From Hymenobacter persicinus (GTDB lineage Bacteria > Bacteroidota > Bacteroidia > Cytophagales > Hymenobacteraceae), in assembly GCF_004167665.1 (NCBI RefSeq), contig NZ_SEWE01000009.1, forward strand, positions 62,001 to 126,000: 64,000 nt of DNA, in the 5' to 3' direction. Below, one piece after another: positions 8,404 to 16,110 of the stretch (position 1 is its first letter; every line of letters starts with the position of its first letter). The notes beneath the pieces were generated by a model. That model ran no database searches. It saw only the letters and a list, made by a program, of their open reading frames with translations, and was not told the origin of the DNA. A program made the translations under genes and the position numbers.

Positions 8404-9324
8404 TTATTTGGTTAGCCAGCCGTTGGCATCGAGCCAGTTCTGCAGGCGGTCCATCCAGCTGTCCTTGGTGGTCTTGTTGTTCAGCCCGAAGCCGTGTCCA
8501 CCCTTCGGATACAGGTGCATTTCGGCCGGCACCCGGTGCTGCACGCAGGCTTCGTAGAACCGCACGCTGTTGAGCACGGGCACCGTCTTGTCGTCCTGGG
8601 CGTGGACCAGAAACGTGGGCGGCGTCTGGGCCGTGACCTGCTGCTCGTTGGAGTACAGGCGGATCTGCTCGGGGGTAGGAGCGTCGCCGAGCAGGCTCTT
8701 GCGGGAGCCGCCGTGGGCCAGGCTGTCGGTGAAGCTAATAACGGGGTAGAGCAGGACCAGAAAGTCGGGCCGGACGGAGGTGTTGTCGGTGGTTTCGCCG
8801 GCGGGCTTGGCGAAGTGCGTGCCGGCGGTGGCCGCCAAGTGCCCGCCGGCCGAGAAGCCCATCATCCCGATGCGGGCGGGGTTAACGCCGTACTCGGCAG
8901 CCTTCTGCCGTACCAGCCGCAGGGCCTGCTGGGCATCCTGGAGCGGAGCCGTGGCTTTGTCAACCTGGCTGTGGTCGTTGGGCAGGCGGTACTTGAGCAC
9001 GAAAGCGGTGATGCCCAACTCGGTCAGGCGCCTGGCCACGTCGGTACCTTCGTGGTCCATCGACAGGCGTACGTAGCCGCCGCCCGGACACACGATGACG
9101 GCCGTGCCGTTGGCCTTATCCTTGGCTGGCCGAAACACCTGGAGCGTAGGCTGCACCACATTGGACACCCGCACCCCACCGTTGGGCAGCGTGATGCTGG
9201 TTTCTTTCACGTCGGAGGCAATGGAGTTGGGAATCGTGCCGCTGTAGAGCGACACCACCGCCTGGGCCGAGGTCAAGTGAGTAGCAGCGCCAATCATCAG
9301 GAGAGTAGCAAGTAGCTTTTTCAT
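8404..9324 (-). CDS. Secreted alpha/beta-hydrolase (BD-FAE-like esterase)
   Basis: A 306-aa hydrolase with a cleavable signal peptide ending near TSAQA. The oxyanion block CPGGGY is at residues 79-84, the nucleophile Ser158 is in GFSAGGH, and the acid and base are Asp245 (HAQDDKTVP) and His277 (KGGHGFG). This arrangement is that of the bacterial family often annotated as acetylxylan or feruloyl esterase. It should act in the periplasm or outside the cell on ester-linked plant or microbial polysaccharide decorations. Substrate specificity is not readable from sequence, and no glycan-degradation genes adjoin it. Confidence 0.85.
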   Translation of the reverse strand: MKKLLATLLMIGAATHLTSAQAVVSLYSGTIPNSIASDVKETSITLPNGGVRVSNVVQPTLQVFRPAKDKANGTAVIVCPGGGYVRLSMDHEGTDVARRLTELGITAFVLKYRLPNDHSQVDKATAPLQDAQQALRLVRQKAAEYGVNPARIGMMGFSAGGHLAATAGTHFAKPAGETTDNTSVRPDFLVLLYPVISFTDSLAHGGSRKSLLGDAPTPEQIRLYSNEQQVTAQTPPTFLVHAQDDKTVPVLNSVRFYEACVQHRVPAEMHLYPKGGHGFGLNNKTTKDSWMDRLQNWLDANGWLTK

Positions 9325-9473
9325 GGAGAAACATACGTTGGAGGGCGTAAGATAGGTGGCGTTTCACGCTGCCGCCAGTAGGGAGTTTTCCTAACAGCCC
9401 GGGGCCGGGTCCTGGGTCGTGCGCCGCCCTGTGCGGAAAGTCCGGAGCAGAGCCGACTACCCCTCTAATGCCC
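9325..9473. other. Intergenic leader upstream of the palindrome array
   Basis: GC-rich non-coding DNA between the esterase start and the 42-bp array. It should contain the esterase promoter; no clear TAnnTTTG is found. GGAAAGTCCGG at 9435-9445 resembles the RNase P P4 segment, but the partner sequences are absent. Confidence 0.45.
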
Positions 9474-9690
9474 CGGGATAGGTCCAGCACGTGTGCAGGA
9501 CGTATCCCGAACCTTTCGGAAGGCATCAGCACGTGTGCTGGTTTTATCCCGAGACCTTATGATAAGATCAGCACACGTGCAGGATATATCCGAAGCCCTT
9601 AGGAAAGCCTCAGCACCGGTGCTAGCTATAAGCAAAGCCCTCGGGATACGTCCTGCACACGTGCTGAACCTATCCCGAGGGCTTTGGAGA
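9474..9690. repeat. 42-bp tandem array of palindromes (five units)
   Basis: Five units begin at 9485, 9527, 9569, 9611 and 9653, exactly 42 bp apart. Each starts with a 14-bp near-palindrome: CAGCACGTGTGCAG, CAGCACGTGTGCTG, CAGCACACGTGCAG, CAGCACCGGTGCTA and CTGCACACGTGCTG. The 28-bp spacers share TATCCCGA and, in the opposite sense, CGGGATA, so the spacers also pair across the cores. The last unit lies inside a perfect 15-bp outer stem (9634-9648 with 9671-9685, AAAGCCCTCGGGATA and its complement). No unique spacers as in CRISPR. The array ends just after the stop of the 238-aa gene (9711). Function unknown. Confidence 0.9.
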
Positions 9691-9710
9691 AAACAATGCT
9701 GCTGCCGGAC

Positions 9711-10427
9711 TTAATGAGGCGGCAGCAGGGCTACTACCGGGCTTTTGAGCGGAGCCTTGCGCTTGGGGTTGCGCGTGGGAAGCCGGTCGTAAGCGAAGTA
9801 AGTGCGGGCCGTGGCCGGGTGCAGCCGGTGCACGTACAGGGCCGCGCAATGTACAGTCCACAGTGCGTCGGCCAGAGCCAAGGCCTCGGGACCAAGGGCC
9901 AGAATGGTATCTTTTATGGCCTTGCGGCCCTGATTTTTGGTGGCCGTGGCGCCGGTATAGGCCGTGAGCAGAGCGCGGGTTTGGGCCCCGGCAGCCTGGA
10001 TGGCCGTTTCCTCGTGCTTTTCGAGCTGCTCCACGTAGGCCGTGAAGCGGATCAGGCGCTTTACCTTCGAGGCCTGAGTGAGGCCGCTGAGCTTATCGGG
10101 ATAAAACAGCGCCTTTTCTGCCGGGTAATCATAGAAGCGCGGCTGGAGTAGCTTCTTGTCGGTGGCCTGCACCTGCTTCTTGAGGCTCTCGAAGGCCTCG
10201 TCCTCAGTTTGGGTACCGCTTTGCCGCTGACCGCCGCCGGCGGTGCGCCCGCTCAGGCGGCTACGGAAGGCTTCGAGGGCGGCTTGCAGGGCGGGCCGCT
10301 CATCGCGCAATAGTTTGGCTACCGCGGCGGGCCGCAGGGCTTCCAGGGTGAAGTCGGCAAAGGCGGCCAGCGCGTCGCGCGAGGCCTGTAGGCGCCGGAA
10401 ATGGTTGTCGTACCGTTCGTCGTACAT
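9711..10427 (-). CDS. Hypothetical 238-aa helical protein
   Basis: A soluble protein of unrecognised family, without signal peptide or membrane segment. The N-terminal half is predicted alpha-helical (RLQASRDALAAFADFTLEAL, LRDERPALQAALEAFRSRL). A short Gly/Gln-rich linker near residues 83-95 is followed by a basic domain with FYDYPAEKALFYPDKL and ASKVKRLIRFTAYVEQLEKHEE. The C-terminus has TARTYFAYDRLPTRNPKRK. The many Lys and Arg residues could bind nucleic acid, but no known fold is visible. Its stop codon is 21 bp from the 42-bp palindrome array, which would form the 3' end of its transcript. Confidence 0.65.
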   Translation of the reverse strand: MYDERYDNHFRRLQASRDALAAFADFTLEALRPAAVAKLLRDERPALQAALEAFRSRLSGRTAGGGQRQSGTQTEDEAFESLKKQVQATDKKLLQPRFYDYPAEKALFYPDKLSGLTQASKVKRLIRFTAYVEQLEKHEETAIQAAGAQTRALLTAYTGATATKNQGRKAIKDTILALGPEALALADALWTVHCAALYVHRLHPATARTYFAYDRLPTRNPKRKAPLKSPVVALLPPH

Positions 10428-10633
10428 AACGGGGAGTAGGAAAAAGGAAAAGGATAGGACAAGTGGCCGGAGCGGGGGATAAGCGCGGTGTGTAACGGGG
10501 CCCGGGCCAGGCGGATAGGGTAGCGGTAACTGGAGGTAAGATGCACAGAACCGTCAAGAAATACAACCCGTGCACTACGAACCGTGCGCCAGCTGTCGGC
10601 GGGCTGCGTCCGGCGCAAGTCGGGGCGTAAAGG
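10428..10633. other. Intergenic region
   Basis: About 205 bp upstream of the 238-aa gene. It must carry that gene's promoter, but no confident element is seen. GC-rich; no ORF or RNA gene supported. Confidence 0.4.
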
Positions 10634-10668
10634 CACAAAAAAAGGCCCGCTGCGTGCAGCGGGCCTTT
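10634..10668 (-). terminator. Terminator of the nitroreductase gene
   Basis: A 13-bp perfect stem (AAAGGCCCGCTGC and complement) with a tiny loop and a long T-tract in the minus direction, 11 bp past the nitroreductase stop. Confidence 0.9.
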
Positions 10669-10678
10669 GTAATGGTAG

Positions 10679-11284
10679 CTACTCCGTCACCCAGGTCACC
10701 TTGTCTTCGATGGGCTTGCGCAGGTTGCGGCCGGGTTGCTGGGCCACGTAGCCCAGGTAGAAGAAGCCGAGCAACTTGTCCTCGGGGCCGAGGCCGAAGA
10801 AGGGCTTGGCTTCCTCCAGGTAAGTAATGCCGCCTGAGCCCCAGTAGCCGCCCACGCCGTGGGCCACGGCCGTCAGGTGCAGGTTCTGCACGGCGCAAGC
10901 CACGGCCTCAATTTCCTCGATTTCGGGCAGCACGTGGTGGCGCTTCATGCCGATGGCAATGACGTGGGAGGCCAGCAGCGGATTCTGGGCCAGCTTCTGG
11001 GCCTTCTTCTCATCCACGAACTCCCCGGCCTGCTGCCGGTAGAGGCCCGACTGAAACTCGGCCAGCTTCCGCAAGCCCGCACCCCTGAACACCACGAACC
11101 GCCAGGGCTCGGTGCGCTTGTGGGTGGGCGCCCAGTTGGCATTTTCCAGCATCTGCTCCACAATGTCGTCGGGCACCACGCGGCCGGGCTCAAACTGAAT
11201 CGGCTGGATGCTGCGCCGGGCCCGGATGAGGGCGTCAAACTGGGCGGGCGTGGGCAGGGCAGTGGTGTCGGGGGCGTCGGACAT
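10679..11284 (-). CDS. Nitroreductase family protein (FMN-dependent)
   Basis: A 201-aa cytoplasmic flavoprotein of the small nitroreductase type (YdjA/TdsD-like length). The FMN phosphate-binding start is LIRARRSIQPIQF at residues about 19-31, followed by MLENANWAPTHKRTEPWRFVVF, the conserved block that binds the isoalloxazine ring. The C-terminal half contains AVACAVQNLHLTAVAHGVGGYW and GFFYLGY, as in the family. It would use NAD(P)H to reduce nitro groups, quinones or other electrophiles; the natural substrate is unknown. It stands alone, with its own terminator and a repeat element upstream. Confidence 0.88.
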   Translation of the reverse strand: MSDAPDTTALPTPAQFDALIRARRSIQPIQFEPGRVVPDDIVEQMLENANWAPTHKRTEPWRFVVFRGAGLRKLAEFQSGLYRQQAGEFVDEKKAQKLAQNPLLASHVIAIGMKRHHVLPEIEEIEAVACAVQNLHLTAVAHGVGGYWGSGGITYLEEAKPFFGLGPEDKLLGFFYLGYVAQQPGRNLRKPIEDKVTWVTE

Positions 11285-11334
11285 GAGCAGGAGGATTGAA
11301 CGAAGGAATCAGGGGAAGAAGAAATCAGGTAGAG

Positions 11335-11448
11335 AAGAACGTCAGGCTGGGCGAAGGTGCAGCCGTAGTCGAGGCATTTCTCCCGCCATAGTAAATACCC
11401 CTCCAACGAAGCGGGAGAGATGCTTCGACAAGCTCAGGATGACAGTTG
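11335..11448. repeat. REP-like inverted-repeat element, family A, copy 2
   Basis: Arms at about 11336-11386 and 11410-11447. The right arm reads GCGGGAGAGATGCTTCGACA and continues AGCTCAGGATGAC; the left arm is its diverged complement (GTCGAGGCATTTCTCCCGC). Same family as 6151-6249 (shared ATGCTTCG and GCTCAG words). It lies between the nitroreductase and RND genes. Confidence 0.7.
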
Positions 11449-11514
11449 CGTTGGCAACGGGCGCGTGCGAAACGCCTCGGTCTCGTTCGGCATGAGGTTC
11501 TTACTTAACCCAAT

Positions 11515-14500
11515 TTATGCCGGGCTCGGGGTGGGGTGCTGGCCTTCGCCGGCGGGCTGGTCGGGGGCGGAGCCGCCGTGCTCTTCGTCGGGCTGGTAGT
11601 TGGCCTCAAGCTCGGCGAGCTTCTCCTTGCCGTAGGCGAAGCGCGTAATCAGCACGTAGAGCACCGGCACGATGAAGATGGCCAGCAGCGTGGCAGACAG
11701 CATCCCGCCGAGCACGGTCCAGCCGATGGTCTGCCGGCTTTGGGCGCCGGCGCCGGAGGCGAATACCAGCGGCAGCACGCCCAGGATAAAGGCCAGCGAG
11801 GTCATCACGATGGGGCGCAGGCGCAGGCGCACGGCTTCGAGTGTGGCCTCGACCAACGGCATGCCTTTATCGACCCGCTCCTTGGCAAACTCGATGATCA
11901 GAATGGCATTCTTGGCCGATAAACCAATGAGGGTAATCAGACCGATCTGGGCGTAGACGTTGTTGGTGAGCTTGGGCAGGAAAAACAGGGCCAGGATGGC
12001 CCCGAACGCACCCAGGGGCACGGCCAGCAGCACCGAGAAGGGCACCGACCAGCTTTCGTAGAGGGCCGCCAGAAACAGGAACACGAAGGTCAAAGACAGG
12101 GCGAAGATGTACACCGTCTGCCCGCCGGCCAGCTGCTCTTCCCGGCTCAGACCCGAGAATTCGTAGCCGTAGCCGGCCGGCAGGCTCTGGGCCGCGGTTT
12201 CTTCGAGGGCTTTCAGCGCGTCGCCGGAGGAATAGCCGGGGGCGGCGTTGCCGTTGATTTCCGCCGAGCGGAACAGGTTGTAGTGGGAGATGAGCGGGGC
12301 GCTTTCCGTGCGTTTGTAGGTCGTGAGCGTGCTCAGCGGCACCATGCCACCCTGGCTGTTGCGCACGTAGTATTGGCCCAGGTTGGAGATGTCGCCGCGG
12401 TACATGCTGTCGGCCTGGGTGACGACGCGGAAGTTGCGGCCATAGACGGTGAAGTCGTTCACGTAGGCCGAACCCAGGTAGGTGCGCAGGGCCGTGCCGA
12501 TGTCGGAAATCGAGACGCCGAGCTTCTTGGCCTTCTCCCTGTCAATGGTGAGCTGATAGCCGGGGGTGTTGGCGGTGAAAAACGAGAAGGGATTCACAAT
12601 TTCGGGCCGCTTGCGCAGGGCCCCGATGAAGTTTTGCAGCGTGGCGTCGAAGTTCTTGATGTCGCCGCCCGCCTCGCGCTCCTGCAAGATGAAGCTGAAG
12701 CCCCCGCTGTTGCCCAGGCCCGGAATGGCGGGCGGGGAGATGACCACGATGTTGGCCTCGCGCAGCCGGCTCAGGCGCTGCTGCACGGTGGCAATCAGGC
12801 CCTGGAGCTGCTGCTCCTTCTCCTTGCGGTCGTCCCAGGGCTCGAGCTGGCAGAATACGGTGCCGCTGTTCGACTTGGACGAGAAGTTGACCACGTTCAG
12901 GCCGCCCAGGCCGGCGTAGTGCTTGATGCCCTTGATCTGGCCCAGCTCCTTCATCACCTCTTTCAGGGTGCTTACGGTGCGCTCCGTGGAGGAAGCCTCG
13001 GGCAGGGTGAAGGTCACGAACAGGCGGCCCTCGTCTTCGGTCGGGATGAAGCCCGAAGGCTTGGCACGGAACAACAGGCCAGTGCCCACCACGATGCAGA
13101 GCAGGAGGATGACCACGAAGCGGGAGTTCTTAATGCCCCGCTGCACGCCCCGGCCGTATTGGCCGGTTACCTTGTCAAACCAGGTGTTGAAGCGGTAAAA
13201 GAACTTGTCGAGGCCCCGCGAGTTCTCGTCGCGCTTGTGGGGCTTGAGCAGCAGCACGCACAGGGCCGGCGTGAGCGAGAGGGCCACGAAGGCCGAGATG
13301 ACCACCGAAATGGCAATGGTAATGGCAAACTGCTGGTAGAGGCGGCCGGTAATGCCGGGAATAAAGCCCACGGGCACGAACACGGCCGCCAGAATCAGGG
13401 CAATGGCAATAACGGGCGCGGAAATCTCGCGCATGGCGGCCAGCGTGGCTTCCAGGGGCGAAAGGCCCCGCTCGTTCATGTTGTGCTCCACGGCTTCCAC
13501 CACCACAATGGCGTCGTCGACCACGATGCCGATGGCCAGCACGAAGCCAAACATGGTCAGCGTGTTGATGGTGAAGTGCAGGGGGATAAACATGATGAAC
13601 GTGCCGATGATGGACACCGGAATGGCCAGCACCGGAATCAGCGTGGAGCGCCAGCTCTGCAGAAACAGGAACACCACGATAATGACCAGCACCAGGGCTT
13701 CCACCAGCGTGTGCAGTACCTCGTTGATGGACACCTTGACCACCGTAGCCGACTCAAACGGTACCACGTAGTCGAGGTCGGCAGGGAACTGCTTTTTGAG
13801 CTGCTCCATGGTCTTGTTCACGTTCTCGTAGGTTTCGAGGGCGTTGGCGCCAGGGGCTTGGTAGACGAGTAGATAGGCCGCGCGCTTGCCGTCCACGAAC
13901 GAGTTGTTGGCGTAGTTGAACTTGCCCAGCTCCAGGCGGGCCACGTCCTTGAGGTACACTACTGAGCCATCCTCGGGCCGGGTCTTGACGATGACGTTGC
14001 CGAACTCTTCGGTGTTGGTCAGGCGGCCTTTCACGAATACGATGTACTCAAACGTCTGCCCGGTCTGGGCGGGCGGGGCTCCGATGGAGCCGGCGGCAAT
14101 TTGGGCGTTCTGCTCCTGAATGGCGGCCGTGACTTCCTGGGCCGTCACGCCGAGCTGGCTGAGCTTGTCGGGCTTGAGCCAGACCCGCATCGAGAAGTCA
14201 TCGGCCCGGCTCACGATGTCGCCCACGCCCTTGGTCCGCAGCAGGGCGTCCTTGATGAACACGTTGGCGTAGTTGTCGAGAAAGGTCGTGTTGTGGGTGC
14301 CCTTGGGGGCATACATGGCCACCAGCATCAGGATGCTGGGGTTGCGCTTGCGCACTACCAGGCCCAGGCGCTGCACTTCCTGGGGCAGGGTCGGCTGGGC
14401 AATGCCCACGCGGTTCTGCACGTCGAGGGCGGCGATGTTGATGTCGGTGCCGACCTCGAAATTGACCGTCATGCTCATCTGCCCGTTGCTGGTGCTGTTG

Positions 14501-14742
14501 CTTTGCAGGTAAGTCATGCCCGGCGTGCCGTTGACCTGCACCTCCACGGGCGTGGCCACGGTCTGCTCCACGGTCTGGGCGTCAGCGCCGGTGTAAGTGC
14601 CGCTCACCGACACCGTGGGCGGCGTGATTTCCGGGTACTGGCCCACGGGCAAGTTCAAAATGGCCAGCAGGCCCACCAGCACAATCACCACCGAGGTGAC
14701 AATGGCCGTGACGGGGCGCCGGATAAAGGTTTCTGCAATCAT
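11515..14742 (-). CDS. RND efflux pump inner-membrane transporter (AcrB/MexB-like, HAE1)
   Basis: A 1075-aa, 12-helix proton-driven pump of the hydrophobe/amphiphile efflux-1 family. The N-terminus MIAETFIRRPVTAIVTSVV is typical (family: M-x-x-F-F-I-x-R-P). The proton-relay aspartates are in GIVVDDAIVVVE in TM4, and the second half repeats the fold with NAILIIEFAKE in TM10. Two large periplasmic loops separate TM1-2 and TM7-8. It should form the trimeric pump of a tripartite exporter with the fusion protein and TolC-type channel encoded just upstream. Substrates are probably antibiotics, dyes or detergents, not readable from sequence. The C-terminal tail is acidic and Pro-rich. Confidence 0.95.
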   Translation of the reverse strand: MIAETFIRRPVTAIVTSVVIVLVGLLAILNLPVGQYPEITPPTVSVSGTYTGADAQTVEQTVATPVEVQVNGTPGMTYLQSNSTSNGQMSMTVNFEVGTDINIAALDVQNRVGIAQPTLPQEVQRLGLVVRKRNPSILMLVAMYAPKGTHNTTFLDNYANVFIKDALLRTKGVGDIVSRADDFSMRVWLKPDKLSQLGVTAQEVTAAIQEQNAQIAAGSIGAPPAQTGQTFEYIVFVKGRLTNTEEFGNVIVKTRPEDGSVVYLKDVARLELGKFNYANNSFVDGKRAAYLLVYQAPGANALETYENVNKTMEQLKKQFPADLDYVVPFESATVVKVSINEVLHTLVEALVLVIIVVFLFLQSWRSTLIPVLAIPVSIIGTFIMFIPLHFTINTLTMFGFVLAIGIVVDDAIVVVEAVEHNMNERGLSPLEATLAAMREISAPVIAIALILAAVFVPVGFIPGITGRLYQQFAITIAISVVISAFVALSLTPALCVLLLKPHKRDENSRGLDKFFYRFNTWFDKVTGQYGRGVQRGIKNSRFVVILLLCIVVGTGLLFRAKPSGFIPTEDEGRLFVTFTLPEASSTERTVSTLKEVMKELGQIKGIKHYAGLGGLNVVNFSSKSNSGTVFCQLEPWDDRKEKEQQLQGLIATVQQRLSRLREANIVVISPPAIPGLGNSGGFSFILQEREAGGDIKNFDATLQNFIGALRKRPEIVNPFSFFTANTPGYQLTIDREKAKKLGVSISDIGTALRTYLGSAYVNDFTVYGRNFRVVTQADSMYRGDISNLGQYYVRNSQGGMVPLSTLTTYKRTESAPLISHYNLFRSAEINGNAAPGYSSGDALKALEETAAQSLPAGYGYEFSGLSREEQLAGGQTVYIFALSLTFVFLFLAALYESWSVPFSVLLAVPLGAFGAILALFFLPKLTNNVYAQIGLITLIGLSAKNAILIIEFAKERVDKGMPLVEATLEAVRLRLRPIVMTSLAFILGVLPLVFASGAGAQSRQTIGWTVLGGMLSATLLAIFIVPVLYVLITRFAYGKEKLAELEANYQPDEEHGGSAPDQPAGEGQHPTPSPA

Positions 14743-14823
14743 GGTTCGATAGTTATGCTTGGAGCCAATGCCGGCAACTCGTCCAGGCCGCCTGGCACGG
14801 CCGCGCTCGGCAAGACGGGCTCT

Positions 14824-15957
14824 TTATTTAGCGGCGGGAGCTGGGGCCGGGGCGGGGCCGGTCTGAATCTGGCCGCCGTCGCGCAGGCGGTTCAGGCCCT
14901 CGGTTATCACCTGGTCGCCTTCCTTGATGCCGGACATAATCACAATCTGGTCGCGTAGGCGCGGGCCGAGCTGCACCTTGCGCTGGTCGGCCTTGCTGGA
15001 GTCGCCGGCAATGAAGACGAAGTTTTCGCCCATCTGCTCCACCACGGCCTTGAAGGGCACCACCAGGCGGCGGCCCGACTGCCGGTTGAGCACCCGCAGC
15101 ACCCCGCTCAGGCCGTCCTTGAGCTTGCGGTCGAGGTTCGGAAATTGCACGCGCACCTGCACCGTACCGGTTTGCTGGTCCACGCCGCGGTCAATAGCCA
15201 GGATTTTGCCCGGCTGGGCGTAGGTCGTGCCATCGGGCAGGTCGAGGCGGAAGGTGGAGTCGGAAGCGGCGGCGCGCTGGCTCTGCAAGGCCACGAAGCG
15301 GGACAGGTCGGCTTCGGGCACCACGAAGTCTACGCCCATCGGGTCCTCGGCGCTGACGGTGTTGAGCAGGGTGCTGCCCGCGCTGACCTGGGAGCCCAGC
15401 CGCACCTGCGAGATGCCGATGCGCCCGGTAAACGGAGCCTTGATGGCAGCGAAGTCGAGGTCGGTGCGGGCCGAGTTGACCACGGCCTGAGCCTGGGCAA
15501 TCTGGGCCTGGGCCGTGGCGTAGGAAGTTGCGGCATTATCGACAATCTGGCGGGCAATGGCGTCCTGCTGCAACAAGCGCTGGTAGCGGTCCAGATTCAC
15601 CTTGGCATTCTGAGCCAGGGCCCGGGCCGTACGCAGCCCCGCCAGGGCCTGCTGGTAGGCGGCCTCGAATTTGCGCCGGTCAATTTCGTAGAGCGTTTTG
15701 CCCTTGGGCACGATGTCGCCTTCCCGGAAGCTGATGGCCGTCACGAAGCCAGTAATCTGGCTGCGCAGCTCCACGTTGTTGATGGCCACCACCGTGGCCG
15801 GGTACTCGTCGTAGTACACCGCCTCGGAGGTGCGGGCCGCCACCAGCGTCACGGGCGTGGGCGGGGGCGGTCCGGCGGCCTTTTCGTCTTTCTTGCCGCA
15901 GGCGGCGAGGGTGAGCAGACCGGCGGAGCAGGATAGGGCCAGGAAAAGCTTGTTCAT
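14824..15957 (-). CDS. RND efflux periplasmic adaptor (AcrA/MexA-like membrane fusion protein)
   Basis: A 377-aa lipoprotein that couples the RND pump to the outer-membrane channel. The signal MNKLFLALSCSAGLLTLAAC ends in a lipobox with Cys20. The lipoyl half-domains (YDEYPATVVAINNVELRSQ and FTGRIGISQVRLGSQVSAG) flank an alpha-helical hairpin (AGLRTARALAQNAKVNLDR). The start at 15957 is chosen because it gives a proper lipoprotein signal; the frame extends 30 codons further up, into a repeat element, without homology. It lies 81 bp upstream of the pump gene and downstream of the TolC-type gene, all co-directional. Confidence 0.93.
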   Translation of the reverse strand: MNKLFLALSCSAGLLTLAACGKKDEKAAGPPPPTPVTLVAARTSEAVYYDEYPATVVAINNVELRSQITGFVTAISFREGDIVPKGKTLYEIDRRKFEAAYQQALAGLRTARALAQNAKVNLDRYQRLLQQDAIARQIVDNAATSYATAQAQIAQAQAVVNSARTDLDFAAIKAPFTGRIGISQVRLGSQVSAGSTLLNTVSAEDPMGVDFVVPEADLSRFVALQSQRAAASDSTFRLDLPDGTTYAQPGKILAIDRGVDQQTGTVQVRVQFPNLDRKLKDGLSGVLRVLNRQSGRRLVVPFKAVVEQMGENFVFIAGDSSKADQRKVQLGPRLRDQIVIMSGIKEGDQVITEGLNRLRDGGQIQTGPAPAPAPAAK

Positions 15958-16001
15958 ATGAAGAGGTAAGCGGGAGCGAAGGAAAAGGAATCGTTGACCG
16001 A

Positions 16002-16098
16002 TGTAGAGACGCATACTCGCGTCTCGGTGTTGAACTACGGTAGGCAACGTCCCCGGTGGTGCGGCGTGGACGAAAAGACGCGAATACGCGTCTCTACA
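16002..16098. repeat. Inverted-repeat element, family B
   Basis: Arms of 23 bp at 16002-16024 and 16076-16098 match 21 of 23 as reverse complements (core TGTAGAGACGC and GCGTCT). They enclose 51 bp. It is inserted between the tolC-type and fusion-protein genes of the efflux operon, 13 bp from the former's stop. Confidence 0.8.
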
Positions 16099-16110
16099 GC
16101 CGTTCAGCCG

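Noticed and set aside
9435..9445. GGAAAGTCCGG resembling the RNase P RNA P4 core
   Set aside because: The other conserved RNase P segments and the 3' partner of P4 are absent within the next 400 bases.
9474..9690. CRISPR array or parS-like centromere
   Set aside because: Units are contiguous and diverged, with no unique spacers and no cas genes. CACGTG is present, but the flanking parS bases are not.
9493..9714. Open frame encoding a 14-residue repeat peptide through the 42-bp array
   Set aside because: The period is a multiple of three, so any frame repeats. The variation keeps the DNA palindromes rather than the amino acids, and start and end have no support.
15958..16047. Longer N-terminus of the fusion protein into the repeat element
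   Set aside because: The lipoprotein signal starts at 15957; the extension lies over the inverted-repeat element.
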